Shown piece by piece: positions 10,780-18,618 of a stretch of DNA of 64,000 nt (position 1 is its first letter; each line of letters begins with the position of its first letter). Made by a program: the position numbers and the translations under genes. The stretch covers positions 186,001-250,000 of the forward strand of contig NZ_JALHRX010000001.1 in assembly GCF_023952475.1 (NCBI RefSeq), given 5' to 3'. This stretch comes from Cupriavidus sp. WGlv3. Lineage in GTDB: Bacteria > Pseudomonadota > Gammaproteobacteria > Burkholderiales > Burkholderiaceae. The notes below the pieces were generated by a model. That model was not told the DNA's origin and ran no database searches. It saw only the letters and a program-made list of their open reading frames with translations.

Positions 10780-12333
10780 ATGACCGAACCGAACCGCGCC
10801 CAGGCCCCGGCGCAGAACAAGGCCGCCGCCGACACGCCCGCCGTCGACGAAAACAAGATCATCGCGGAGCGGCGCGAGAAACTGGCCGCGCTGCGCCAGC
10901 AAGGCGTGGCCTTCCCCAACGATTTCCGCCCGACCCACCAGGCCGCCGCGCTGCAGGCGCAGTACACCGACACCGAGCAGGCCACGCTCGAGGCCGCGCC
11001 GGTCGAGGTCGCCATCGCCGGGCGCATGATGCTCAAGCGCGTGATGGGCAAGGCCAGCTTCGCCACGGTGCAGGACGGCAGCGGCCAGATCCAGTTCTAC
11101 ATCACCCGCGACAAGGTCGGCGAAGAGGTCTACGCGGCCTTCAAGCACTGGGACCTGGGCGACATCATCAGCGCCCGCGGCGAGCTGTTCCGCACCAACA
11201 AGGGCGAACTGTCGGTGCAGGTGCGCGAGCTGCGCCTGCTGTCCAAGTCGCTGCGCCCGCTGCCGGACAAGTTCCACGGCCTGGCCGACCAGGAAATGAA
11301 GTACCGCCAGCGCTATGTCGACCTGATCGTGTCGCCGGAAACGCGCAACACCTTCCGCGCGCGCACCGACGCGATCTCGTCGCTGCGCCGCCATATGGCC
11401 GACGCCGGCTTCATGGAAGTGGAAACGCCGATGCTGCACCCGATCCCGGGCGGCGCCGCGGCCAAGCCCTTCATCACGCACCACAATGCGCTGGACATGC
11501 AGATGTTCCTGCGCATCGCGCCCGAGCTGTACCTGAAGCGCCTGATCGTGGGCGGCTTCGAGCGCGTGTTCGAGATCAACCGCAACTTCCGCAACGAGGG
11601 GGTGAGCCCGCGCCACAACCCCGAGTTCACCATGATGGAGTTCTACGCGGCCTACACGGACTACCGCTGGCTGATGGACTTCACCGAGGACCTGATCCGC
11701 AAGGCCGCGATCGACGCCCGCGGCAGCGCCGTGCTGACCTACCAGGAGCGCGAGCTGGACCTGTCCAGGCCGTTCCACCGCCTGACCATCTGCCAGGCGA
11801 TCCAGAAGTTCGCGCCGCAGTACACCGACGCGCAGCTGGCCGATGCCGAATTCCTGCGCACCGAGCTGAAGAAGTTCGGCGTCAACACCAACGCGCCGCA
11901 GTTCCTCAATGCCGGGCTGGGCACGCTGCAGCTGGTGCTGTTCGAGGAAACCGCCGAGAGCCAGCTGTGGGAGCCGACCTTTATCGTCGACTACCCGGTC
12001 GAGGTCTCGCCGCTGGCACGCGCGTCGGACACGGTGCCGGGCATCACCGAGCGCTTCGAGCTGTTCATCACTGGCCGCGAGATCGCCAACGGCTTCTCCG
12101 AGCTGAACGACGCCGAGGACCAGGCCGACCGCTTCCGCAAGCAGGTCGAGCAGAAGGACGCCGGCGACGAGGAAGCGATGTACTTCGACGCCGACTACAT
12201 CCGCGCGCTGGAATACGGCATGCCGCCGACGGGCGGCTGCGGCATCGGCATCGACCGGCTGGTGATGCTGCTGACTGACAGCCCGAATATCCGTGACGTG
12301 ATTCTGTTCCCGCATCTGCGCCGGGAAGACTGA
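10780..12333 (+). CDS. lysS: Lysyl-tRNA synthetase, class II
   Basis: Charges tRNA-Lys with lysine. 517 residues: an N-terminal OB-fold anticodon-binding domain (about 70-190, with [23 protein letters not shown]) and a class II catalytic domain. Motif 2 is visible in [10 protein letters not shown] followed by [11 protein letters not shown], and motif 3 in [15 protein letters not shown] close to the C-terminus. An Ala/Gln-rich extension of about 30 residues precedes the conserved part. A strong terminator follows 31 bases after the stop. It is the last gene of the recJ-prfB-SDR-lysS group. Confidence 0.97.
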   Translation: MTEPNRAQAPAQNKAAADTPAVDENKIIAERREKLAALRQQGVAFPNDFRPTHQAAALQAQYTDTEQATLEAAPVEVAIAGRMMLKRVMGKASFATVQDGSGQIQFYITRDKVGEEVYAAFKHWDLGDIISARGELFRTNKGELSVQVRELRLLSKSLRPLPDKFHGLADQEMKYRQRYVDLIVSPETRNTFRARTDAISSLRRHMADAGFMEVETPMLHPIPGGAAAKPFITHHNALDMQMFLRIAPELYLKRLIVGGFERVFEINRNFRNEGVSPRHNPEFTMMEFYAAYTDYRWLMDFTEDLIRKAAIDARGSAVLTYQERELDLSRPFHRLTICQAIQKFAPQYTDAQLADAEFLRTELKKFGVNTNAPQFLNAGLGTLQLVLFEETAESQLWEPTFIVDYPVEVSPLARASDTVPGITERFELFITGREIANGFSELNDAEDQADRFRKQVEQKDAGDEEAMYFDADYIRALEYGMPPTGGCGIGIDRLVMLLTDSPNIRDVILFPHLRRED

Positions 12334-12364
12334 TGGCGATCAGGGCTGTGTAGCAGCTCCAAAG

Positions 12365-12394
12365 AAAAAGGCCGGCATTCAAGCCGGCCTTTTT
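12365..12394. terminator. Bidirectional intrinsic terminator between lysS and iscX
   Basis: AAAAAGGCCGGC (12365-12376) and GCCGGCCTTTTT (12383-12394) pair perfectly over 12 bases around a six-base loop. The A-tract and T-tract make it work on both strands: it ends lysS on the plus strand and the isc operon (after iscX, stop at 12416) on the minus strand. Confidence 0.93.
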
Positions 12395-12415
12395 ATCATT
12401 CCTGACATCAGGAAT

Positions 12416-12610
12416 TCATTCCGCTTCCTCGATCCACGCCTGCTGGATCGCCTCCAGGATCTTCTCGCCCGAACGCGCCGGATCGTCGGCAAAGCCGTCG
12501 AGTTCCAGCACCCAGCGGCGCAGGTCGGTAAAGCGCACGCCGGACGGATCGACATCCGGGAACTTGTCGTACAGGGCTTCGGCGATGGCGTAGGTATCGG
12601 TCCACTTCAT
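12416..12610 (-). CDS. iscX: Fe-S assembly protein IscX
   Basis: 64 residues of the IscX/YfhJ family (MKWTDTYAIAEALYDKFPDVDP, with the acidic helix residues that bind iron and IscS). It is proposed to act as an iron-dependent regulator of IscS or an iron donor. It is the last gene of the isc operon, 34 bases after fdx, and precedes the bidirectional terminator. A frame-shifted reading of the same bases (12408-12605) is a shadow. Confidence 0.94.
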   Translation of the reverse strand: MKWTDTYAIAEALYDKFPDVDPSGVRFTDLRRWVLELDGFADDPARSGEKILEAIQQAWIEEAE

Positions 12611-12644
12611 GGGCTTGTTCTCCGCAGGGATCGGTGCCGTCGGC

Positions 12645-12983
12645 TCAGTGGCCTTCCTTGGCGTGGTTGATGGTGTACTTGGGAATCTCGACGGTCAGGT
12701 CGTCCTCGTCGACGATGGCCTGGCACGACAGGCGCGAGTTGGGCTCCAGGCCCCAGGCCTTGTCGAGCAAATCCTCTTCCTTCTCCTCGGCCTCGTTGAG
12801 CGAGTCGAAGCCCTCGCGCACGATCACATGGCACGTGGTGCAGGCACAGGACTTTTCGCACGCGTGCTCGAGATCGATACCGTGGGAGAGCAGCGAGTCG
12901 AGTACGCTGACGCCCTTCTCGGCCTCGATCACCTTCCCTTCCGGGCAGTATTCGACGTGGGGCAAAACAATGATCTGTGGCAT
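12645..12983 (-). CDS. fdx: [2Fe-2S] ferredoxin of the ISC system
   Basis: 112 residues, vertebrate-type (adrenodoxin-like) ferredoxin that supplies electrons for cluster assembly on IscU. The ligands are Cys42, Cys48, Cys51 (spacing C-x5-C-x2-C) and Cys87. The start MPQIIVLPHVEYCPEG at 12983 is the family N-terminus; an upstream in-frame extension into hscA territory is not needed. It lies 40 bases after hscA and 34 before iscX. Confidence 0.95.
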   Translation of the reverse strand: MPQIIVLPHVEYCPEGKVIEAEKGVSVLDSLLSHGIDLEHACEKSCACTTCHVIVREGFDSLNEAEEKEEDLLDKAWGLEPNSRLSCQAIVDEDDLTVEIPKYTINHAKEGH

Positions 12984-13023
12984 GTCGTTTCCTGGGTTCT
13001 GTAGTGCGGTGCAGAGGTGGTGA

Positions 13024-14889
13024 TCAGCCCAGCTCCTGCACCTTGCGCCCCGCCAGTGCGCTTTTGATCGAGCGGTCCATGCGGCGCGCCGCAAATTCGT
13101 CGGTACCGTGCGAGAGCTGCTCCACCGCGGCGCGGATGGCGAGATGGTCATCGCCGGTGGCAATCTCGCGCACCGTCGCCATCAGCGCTTCCACCGCGGC
13201 GCGCTCGTCGGCGGACAGCAGGTCGCCATCGGTTTCCAGCGCGCGCTGGGTGGCCTCGACCAGGCGGTCCGCTTCCACGCGCTCTTCAGCCAGCGCGCGG
13301 CTCTTCATGTCGTGCTCGGCCTCGCGGAAGCTGTCCTGCAGCATGCGCGCGATATCGTCGTCGGCCAGCCCATACGACGGCTTGACCGTGACCGAGGCTT
13401 CCACGCCCGAGTGCGTCTCGCGCGCGGTCACCGACAGCAGACCGTCGGCGTCCACCTGGTAGGTCACGCGGATGCGCGCCGCGCCCGCCACCATCGGCGG
13501 GATGCCGCGCAACTCGAAGCGCGCCAGCGAACGGCAGTCGCTGGCCAGCTCGCGCTCGCCCTGCAGCACATGGATCGCCATCGCGGTCTGGCCATCCTTG
13601 AAGGTGGTGAATTCCTGCGCGCGCGCCACCGGGATGGTGCTGTTGCGCGGGATGATCTTCTCGACCAGGCCGCCCATGGTCTCCACGCCCAGCGACAGCG
13701 GGATCACGTCGAGCAGCAGCCAGTCTTCGCCCGGGGCATGGTTGCCGGCCAGCAGGTTGGCCTGCATCGCGGCGCCCAGCGCCACCACGCGGTCCGGATC
13801 GAGGTTAGTGAGCGGAGTCTGGCCGAAGAAATCGCCCACCGCCTTGCGGATCGACGGCATGCGCGTGGCGCCGCCGACCAGCACCACGCCCTTGACGTCT
13901 TCGGGCGTCACGCCGGCGTCGCGCAGCGCCTTGCGCACCGGCGCCAGGGTCTTCTGCACCAGATGCGCGGTGATCTGCTCGAAGGTCTCGTCGGTCAGCG
14001 TCAGGTGCACGATCTCGCCGGAGTCGAGCACGGCATCGATCACGGTGCTGTCCGCTTCCGACAATGCCTCCTTGGCGGCGCGCGCACGCACCATCAGCAG
14101 GCGCATGTCCTGTGCCGACAGCGGCTGCAGGCCGGCCTGCTCGACGATCCAGCACAGCAGGCGCTGGTCGAAGTCATCGCCGCCCAGCGCCGAATCGCCG
14201 CCGGTGGCCAGCACCTCGAACACACCCTGGGTCAGCTTGAGCACCGAGATGTCGAAGGTGCCGCCACCGAGGTCATAGACGGCATAGATGCCTTCGGCGG
14301 CGTTGTCGAGGCCGTAGGCAATGGCCGCGGCGGTGGGCTCGTTGAGCAGGCGCAGCACTTCCAGCCCGGCCAGGCGTGCGGCGTCCTTGGTCGCCTGGCG
14401 CTGGGCCTCGTCGAAATACGCCGGCACCGTGATGACGGCGCCGACCAGGTCGTCGCCGAGGCTGTCTTCCGCGCGCTGGCGCAGCGTGGCCAGGATCTCG
14501 GCCGAGATCTCGACCGGGCTCTTCACGCCGGCCGCGGTCTTGATCTGCACCATGCCGGGCGCATCGACGAAGTCGTACGGGCTGTGCTCGATATTGGCGA
14601 CGTCGCGCAGGCCGCGGCCCATGAAGCGCTTGACCGAGACGATGGTGTTCTTGGGGTCGCGCACCGCTTCGTCCTGGGCCCGGTAGCCGATATGCGCGGT
14701 ACGGTCCGGCAGGTAGCGCACCACCGACGGCAGCAGCGCGCGGCCGCGCTCGTCGGCCAGCACTTCGGGAATGCTGCTGCGCACCGCGGCCACCAGCGAG
14801 TTGGTGGTGCCGAGGTCGATGCCGACGGCAAGGCGGCGTTGGTGGGGCGCCGGCGACATGCCGGGTTCGGAAATCTGGAGCAGTGCCAT
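13024..14889 (-). CDS. hscA: Fe-S protein assembly chaperone HscA
   Basis: Specialised Hsp70 that, with HscB, helps transfer the cluster from IscU to targets. 621 residues, typical of HscA. The ATPase domain starts with [14 protein letters not shown], has the phosphate loops [13 protein letters not shown] and [15 protein letters not shown], and the substrate domain follows from about residue 390 ([17 protein letters not shown]). IscU of this operon carries the LPPVK peptide that HscA binds. It is downstream of hscB, with 108 bases between them. Confidence 0.96.
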   Translation of the reverse strand: MALLQISEPGMSPAPHQRRLAVGIDLGTTNSLVAAVRSSIPEVLADERGRALLPSVVRYLPDRTAHIGYRAQDEAVRDPKNTIVSVKRFMGRGLRDVANIEHSPYDFVDAPGMVQIKTAAGVKSPVEISAEILATLRQRAEDSLGDDLVGAVITVPAYFDEAQRQATKDAARLAGLEVLRLLNEPTAAAIAYGLDNAAEGIYAVYDLGGGTFDISVLKLTQGVFEVLATGGDSALGGDDFDQRLLCWIVEQAGLQPLSAQDMRLLMVRARAAKEALSEADSTVIDAVLDSGEIVHLTLTDETFEQITAHLVQKTLAPVRKALRDAGVTPEDVKGVVLVGGATRMPSIRKAVGDFFGQTPLTNLDPDRVVALGAAMQANLLAGNHAPGEDWLLLDVIPLSLGVETMGGLVEKIIPRNSTIPVARAQEFTTFKDGQTAMAIHVLQGERELASDCRSLARFELRGIPPMVAGAARIRVTYQVDADGLLSVTARETHSGVEASVTVKPSYGLADDDIARMLQDSFREAEHDMKSRALAEERVEADRLVEATQRALETDGDLLSADERAAVEALMATVREIATGDDHLAIRAAVEQLSHGTDEFAARRMDRSIKSALAGRKVQELG

Positions 14890-14997
14890 GGTAATTCTTC
14901 GCTGTCTTGTACGGCAGGGGAAACCGCCATGCGGGGCGGCATGCGTGCGGTTTTCAGGCCGGGCGCCATTGTGTCATGGCCCCGGCGATCTTGCCGG

Positions 14998-15528
14998 TCA
15001 GTCTTCCAGCCGGTCGATGGCCTCGCTGGTATCGTGCTCGATCTTCTCGATAAACATCAGTTGCCGCACCGCGCCGCCGGCCGCGTCGTTGTCGCCGGCA
15101 TCGAGCAGCGCGCCCAATGCCGCGTGGCGCTCGCGCTTTTCCAGGCGCAGTTCACGCAGCAGCGCATCGAGGCGGTCCACGTCGCGCGCTTCCACCGCGT
15201 CCTGCAGCGCCTCGCGCCATTCCATCTGCTGCATCAGGAAAGCCGGCGACATGGCGGTGTTGTTCTCCGCCTGCACGTCGACGCCGCGCAGCTTGAGCAG
15301 GTAGGTCGCGCGCCGCAGCGGCTGGCGCAGCGTGCGGTAGGCTTCGTTGGCATGCGCGGCCCACTGCATCGCCACGCGCCGCTCGGCATCGCCGGCCTTG
15401 GCGAAGCGGTCCGGATGCGCCTGCGACTGTACGGTGCGGTACGCCGCGTCCAGCGCGGCCTCGTCGACGCCGTACTGCACCGGCAGGCCGAACAGCGCAA
15501 AAAAATCGTCTTTCAACTGCTTCCCCAA
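14998..15528 (-). CDS. hscB: J-domain co-chaperone HscB
   Basis: Delivers IscU to HscA and stimulates its ATPase. 176 residues: N-terminal J domain with the HPD motif at residues 38-40 (AHPDRF) and a C-terminal three-helix IscU-binding domain containing [29 protein letters not shown] in part. Length and order are those of the family. It follows the DUF3565 gene by 43 bases and precedes hscA. Confidence 0.95.
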   Translation of the reverse strand: MGKQLKDDFFALFGLPVQYGVDEAALDAAYRTVQSQAHPDRFAKAGDAERRVAMQWAAHANEAYRTLRQPLRRATYLLKLRGVDVQAENNTAMSPAFLMQQMEWREALQDAVEARDVDRLDALLRELRLEKRERHAALGALLDAGDNDAAGGAVRQLMFIEKIEHDTSEAIDRLED

Positions 15529-15571
15529 GAAAAAAGAGCGGCCGCGCCGCCCTTCGTCCGTGCTGCCCCCG

Positions 15572-15796
15572 CTACCGCGCGGGCTGGCTGGCCCACTCGG
15601 CCGGCGGCTCGTTGCGGTAGCACTTCAGGCAATTCACCCGCGTGCCGATCATGGCGGCGCGTCCGGCCTCGCTCTGCGTCCACGGCCGCGACTGCCACGG
15701 CGGGTCATGCCGCACGTGCTGGCCATGGCCGCAGTCGAGTTCAGCCACCCAGTGGCCTTCCTCGTCCCGGCGGAAGCCGACGATGCTGCGCTCCAC
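15572..15796 (-). CDS. DUF3565 small Cys-containing protein inside the isc operon
   Basis: 74 residues from a GTG start: [20 protein letters not shown] then [14 protein letters not shown], and near the C-terminus [15 protein letters not shown]. The conserved His/Cys cluster (CGHGQHVRH and CxxC) looks like a small metal-binding fold of the DUF3565 family; function unknown. It is inserted between iscA (24 bases away) and hscB (43 bases), on the same strand, so it must be co-transcribed with Fe-S assembly genes. No Shine-Dalgarno is evident before the GTG. It could bind iron, zinc or a cluster; that is inference. Confidence 0.82.
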   Translation of the reverse strand: MERSIVGFRRDEEGHWVAELDCGHGQHVRHDPPWQSRPWTQSEAGRAAMIGTRVNCLKCYRNEPPAEWASQPAR

Positions 15797-15820
15797 CGGC
15801 CCGGCCCGCGTCAGCGCGCG

Positions 15821-16141
15821 TCAGACCGTGAACGACTCGCCGCAGCCGCACTCGTCCTTGACGTTGGGATTGTTGAAGCGGAAGCCTTCATTCAACCCTT
15901 CGCGCGCGTAGTCGAGTTCGGTGCCGTCGATATACGGCAGGCTCTTGGCGTCGACGATGACCTTGATGCCGTGCGATTCGAACACCTGGTCTTCCGGCAG
16001 CAGGTCGTCGACGTATTCCAGCTTGTAGGCCAGGCCCGAGCAGCCGGTGGTCTTCACGCCCAGGCGCAGGCCCACGCCCTTGCCGCGACGTTCCAGGTAG
16101 CGCGCCACATGCTTGGCGGCCTTCTCGGTCATGGTGATCAT
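15821..16141 (-). CDS. iscA: A-type Fe-S carrier IscA
   Basis: 106 residues. The three ligand cysteines are Cys34 (TTGCSG) and Cys98/Cys100 (DECGCGESF). It accepts clusters from IscU and passes them to apo-proteins, chiefly [4Fe-4S] targets. It lies 41 bases downstream of iscU. The start [12 protein letters not shown] is preferred; a second Met at residue 4 is the alternative. Confidence 0.96.
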   Translation of the reverse strand: MITMTEKAAKHVARYLERRGKGVGLRLGVKTTGCSGLAYKLEYVDDLLPEDQVFESHGIKVIVDAKSLPYIDGTELDYAREGLNEGFRFNNPNVKDECGCGESFTV

Positions 16142-16182
16142 CGTTGCGTTCCTTCGTCGATGCCGTGGTCAGTGCGACAGGA

Positions 16183-16581
16183 TCAGGCGGCGGCCTGCTC
16201 GGCGCCGTGCTTCTTCTTGTAGTCTTCGACGGCGGCCTTGATCGCGTCTTCGGCCAGGATCGAGCAGTGGATCTTCACCGGCGGCAGCGCCAGTTCCTCG
16301 GCGATCTGGGTGTTCTTGATCTCCAGCGCCTGGTCCACGGTCTTGCCCTTGACCCATTCGGTCACCAGCGACGACGATGCGATGGCCGAGCCGCAGCCGT
16401 AGGTCTTGAACTTGGCGTCTTCGATCACGCCAGCCTCGTTGACCTTGATCTGCAGCTTCATCACGTCGCCGCAAGCCGGGGCACCGACCATGCCGGTGCC
16501 GACCGCATCGTCGTTCTTGTCGAACGAGCCGACGTTGCGGGGGTTTTCATAGTGGTCGAGAACCTTCGTGCTGTATGACAT
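16183..16581 (-). CDS. iscU: Fe-S cluster scaffold IscU
   Basis: 132 residues. Cluster ligands Cys37, Cys63 and Cys106, with the labilising Asp39 and His105, are all in place, and the HscA recognition peptide LPPVK is at 99-103. It builds [2Fe-2S] clusters with sulfur from IscS. A 74-base gap separates it from iscS. The C-terminus KKKHGAEQAAA is a normal species-specific tail. Confidence 0.97.
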   Translation of the reverse strand: MSYSTKVLDHYENPRNVGSFDKNDDAVGTGMVGAPACGDVMKLQIKVNEAGVIEDAKFKTYGCGSAIASSSLVTEWVKGKTVDQALEIKNTQIAEELALPPVKIHCSILAEDAIKAAVEDYKKKHGAEQAAA

Positions 16582-16655
16582 TTGGCTTACCTCTTGCGTA
16601 TCTTTTACGGGGGTCTTGCTGTTATTTTGGCGGGATCCGGCGGGTACTCATGCGC

Positions 16656-17873
16656 TCAGTGCGCGGCCCACTGGATCGAATTCAGGTCGACGCCGTCCTT
16701 GAACATTTCCCACAGCGGCGACAGGTCGCGCAGCTTGCCGATCTTGCTCTTGAGCAGCTCGACGGTGTAGTCGATTTCCTGCTCGGTGGTGAAGCGGCCG
16801 ACCGTGAAGCGGATCGAGCTGTGCGCCAGCTCGTCGTTGCGGCCCAGCGCGCGCAGCACATACGACGGCTCCAGCGAGGCCGAGGTGCAGGCCGAGCCCG
16901 ACGACACCGCCACGTCCTTGATCGCCATGATCAGCGACTCGCCTTCGACGAAGTTGAAGCTGACGTTCAGGTTGTGCGGCACGCGGTGTTCCAGGTCACC
17001 GTTCAGGTAGACCTCTTCCATGTCCGACAGCCCGTTCCACAGGCGGTCGCGCAGCATGCGGATGCGTTCGTTTTCCGTCGCCATCTCTTCGCGGGCGATG
17101 CGGAAGGCTTCGCCCATGCCGACGATCTGGTGCGTGGCCAGCGTGCCCGAGCGCATGCCGCGCTCATGGCCGCCGCCGTGCATCTGCGCCTCGATGCGCA
17201 CACGCGGCTTGCGGCGCACGTACAGCGCGCCGACGCCCTTGGGGCCGTAGGTCTTGTGGGCCGAGAACGACATCAGGTCGCACTTCAGCTTGTTCAGGTC
17301 GATCGCCACCTTGCCGGTCGCCTGCGCGGCGTCGCAATGGAAAATGATGCCCTTCTCGCGGCAGATCGCGCCGATCTGCTCGACGTCCTGGATCACGCCG
17401 ATCTCGTTGTTGACCAGCATCACCGACACCAGGATGGTGTCCGGGCGCAGCGCCCGCCTGAACACTTCCATGTCGAGCAGGCCGTTGTCCTTCACGTCCA
17501 GGTAGGTCACTTCAAAGCCCTGGCGCTCCAGCTCGCGCGTGGTGTCGAGCACGGCCTTGTGCTCGGTCTTCACGGTGATGATGTGCTTGCCCTTGCCCGA
17601 ATAGAAATTCGCGGCGCCCTTGATCGCCAGGTTGTTCGATTCGGTCGCCCCCGAGGTCCACACGATTTCGCGCGGGTCCGCGCCGACCAGAGCGGCCACC
17701 TGCTCGCGTGCTTCTTCCACCGCGCGCTCCGCTTCCCAGCCGTACGCATGGCTGCGCGAGGCGGGATTGCCGAACTGCTCGCGCAGGTACGGAATCATCT
17801 TGTCCGCCACGCGCGGGTCCACCGGCGTGGTGGCCGAGTAATCCATGTAGATGGGGAAATGTGGGGTGCTCAT
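16656..17873 (-). CDS. iscS: Cysteine desulfurase IscS
   Basis: PLP enzyme that takes sulfur from cysteine for Fe-S clusters, tRNA thiolation and other pathways. 405 residues: PLP-binding Lys207 in [13 protein letters not shown] and the persulfide-forming Cys329 in [14 protein letters not shown] on the mobile loop, as in group I desulfurases. The N-terminus [15 protein letters not shown] is canonical. It is the second gene of the operon, 58 bases after iscR. Confidence 0.97.
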   Translation of the reverse strand: MSTPHFPIYMDYSATTPVDPRVADKMIPYLREQFGNPASRSHAYGWEAERAVEEAREQVAALVGADPREIVWTSGATESNNLAIKGAANFYSGKGKHIITVKTEHKAVLDTTRELERQGFEVTYLDVKDNGLLDMEVFRRALRPDTILVSVMLVNNEIGVIQDVEQIGAICREKGIIFHCDAAQATGKVAIDLNKLKCDLMSFSAHKTYGPKGVGALYVRRKPRVRIEAQMHGGGHERGMRSGTLATHQIVGMGEAFRIAREEMATENERIRMLRDRLWNGLSDMEEVYLNGDLEHRVPHNLNVSFNFVEGESLIMAIKDVAVSSGSACTSASLEPSYVLRALGRNDELAHSSIRFTVGRFTTEQEIDYTVELLKSKIGKLRDLSPLWEMFKDGVDLNSIQWAAH

Positions 17874-17931
17874 CGTTATGACTGCCTTGTAAGGGACCGC
17901 TGATCGCTGTGTTGCTGTCTTGCCGGCGCGC

Positions 17932-18486
17932 TCAGGACTGCGCCAGGCTGAAAACTGAATTCACCATTCTGGCCCGGACCGGTTTTTCCTGCTTGTCGGC
18001 CTTGCCGCGCGCGGCGGCGGCGACCGGCTGCGCGGCGTCTTCGCGCATGTCGTGCAGCACGGCGGGCTGGCGCTCGCGCTGCTGGTCCACCAGGTTCTTG
18101 AGGGAAACCGAGTCGAGGTACTCGACCATCTTCTGGTTCAGCGTGGCCCACAGTTCGTGGGTCATGCAACGCCCCGAGCCGTCATCTCCGTTACAATTGC
18201 CCTTGCCGCCGCACTGGGTGGCATCCAGGGGCTCGTCCACGGCGATGATGATGTCGGCCACGGTGACGTCCTCGGCCTTGCGCGCCAGGCTGTAGCCGCC
18301 GCCCGGGCCGCGCACGCTTTCGACGATCTCGTGCCGGCGCAGCTTGCCGAACAGTTGCTCCAGATACGACAGCGAGATTTTCTGCCGCTGGCTGATGCCG
18401 GCGAGCGTGACCGGTCCCTGGTCCTGGCGCATGGCCAGGTCGATCATCGCAGTGACCGCGAAGCGGCCTTTGGTGGTCAGTCTCAT
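17932..18486 (-). CDS. iscR: Fe-S cluster regulator IscR
   Basis: Rrf2-family repressor that senses Fe-S status through its own [2Fe-2S] cluster. 184 residues: winged helix 1-60 ([29 protein letters not shown]) and ligands Cys92, Cys98, Cys107 and His110; the spacing between the second and third Cys is three residues longer than in E. coli. The C-terminal 40 residues are a low-complexity extension. It heads the isc operon, whose promoter carries two IscR type 1 sites, so autorepression is expected. Confidence 0.96.
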   Translation of the reverse strand: MRLTTKGRFAVTAMIDLAMRQDQGPVTLAGISQRQKISLSYLEQLFGKLRRHEIVESVRGPGGGYSLARKAEDVTVADIIIAVDEPLDATQCGGKGNCNGDDGSGRCMTHELWATLNQKMVEYLDSVSLKNLVDQQRERQPAVLHDMREDAAQPVAAAARGKADKQEKPVRARMVNSVFSLAQS

Positions 18487-18524
18487 GGTGCAGGGCTCTG
18501 GGGTGAAGCGTGGGGGTGAAGCTA

Positions 18525-18549
18525 ATACTTGATCGTTTCCGTCAAGTAT
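18525..18549. promoter_or_regulatory. IscR type 1 binding site, proximal
   Basis: A 25-base palindrome: ATACTTGA (18525-18532) and TCAAGTAT (18542-18549) are exact inverted copies with a nine-base centre. Spacing and arms fit the E. coli type 1 consensus ATA-SYY-GAC... It covers the -10 box of the isc promoter. Confidence 0.8.
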
Positions 18550-18574
18550 AAAGGTACCCGACTAATTCAGTCAA
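18545..18574 (-). promoter_or_regulatory. isc operon sigma70 promoter
   Basis: On the minus strand -35 TTGACT (18569-18574) and -10 TATACT (18545-18550) are separated by 18 bases. Transcription would start near 18538, giving a leader of about 50 bases before the iscR ATG at 18486. Both hexamers lie inside the two IscR sites. Confidence 0.78.
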
Positions 18575-18578
18575 CTAC
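18554..18578. promoter_or_regulatory. IscR type 1 binding site, distal
   Basis: The minus-strand sequence begins GTAGTTGACTG and ends AGTCGGGTAC; I count 23 of 25 positions matching the E. coli type 1 consensus. It is four bases from the proximal site and overlaps the -35 box, so the two sites are in tandem as in the E. coli isc promoter. Confidence 0.8.
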
Positions 18579-18618
18579 CCCTGCCGCACCGCACCACCTG
18601 CACCGCACCACCCCGCCC

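Noticed and set aside
13108-15831. A 907-codon open frame on the plus strand
   Set aside because: It lies antisense to hscA and hscB, is rich in His, Arg, Gln and Ala, and has no homology-like features. The same holds for many long antisense frames in this GC-rich window.
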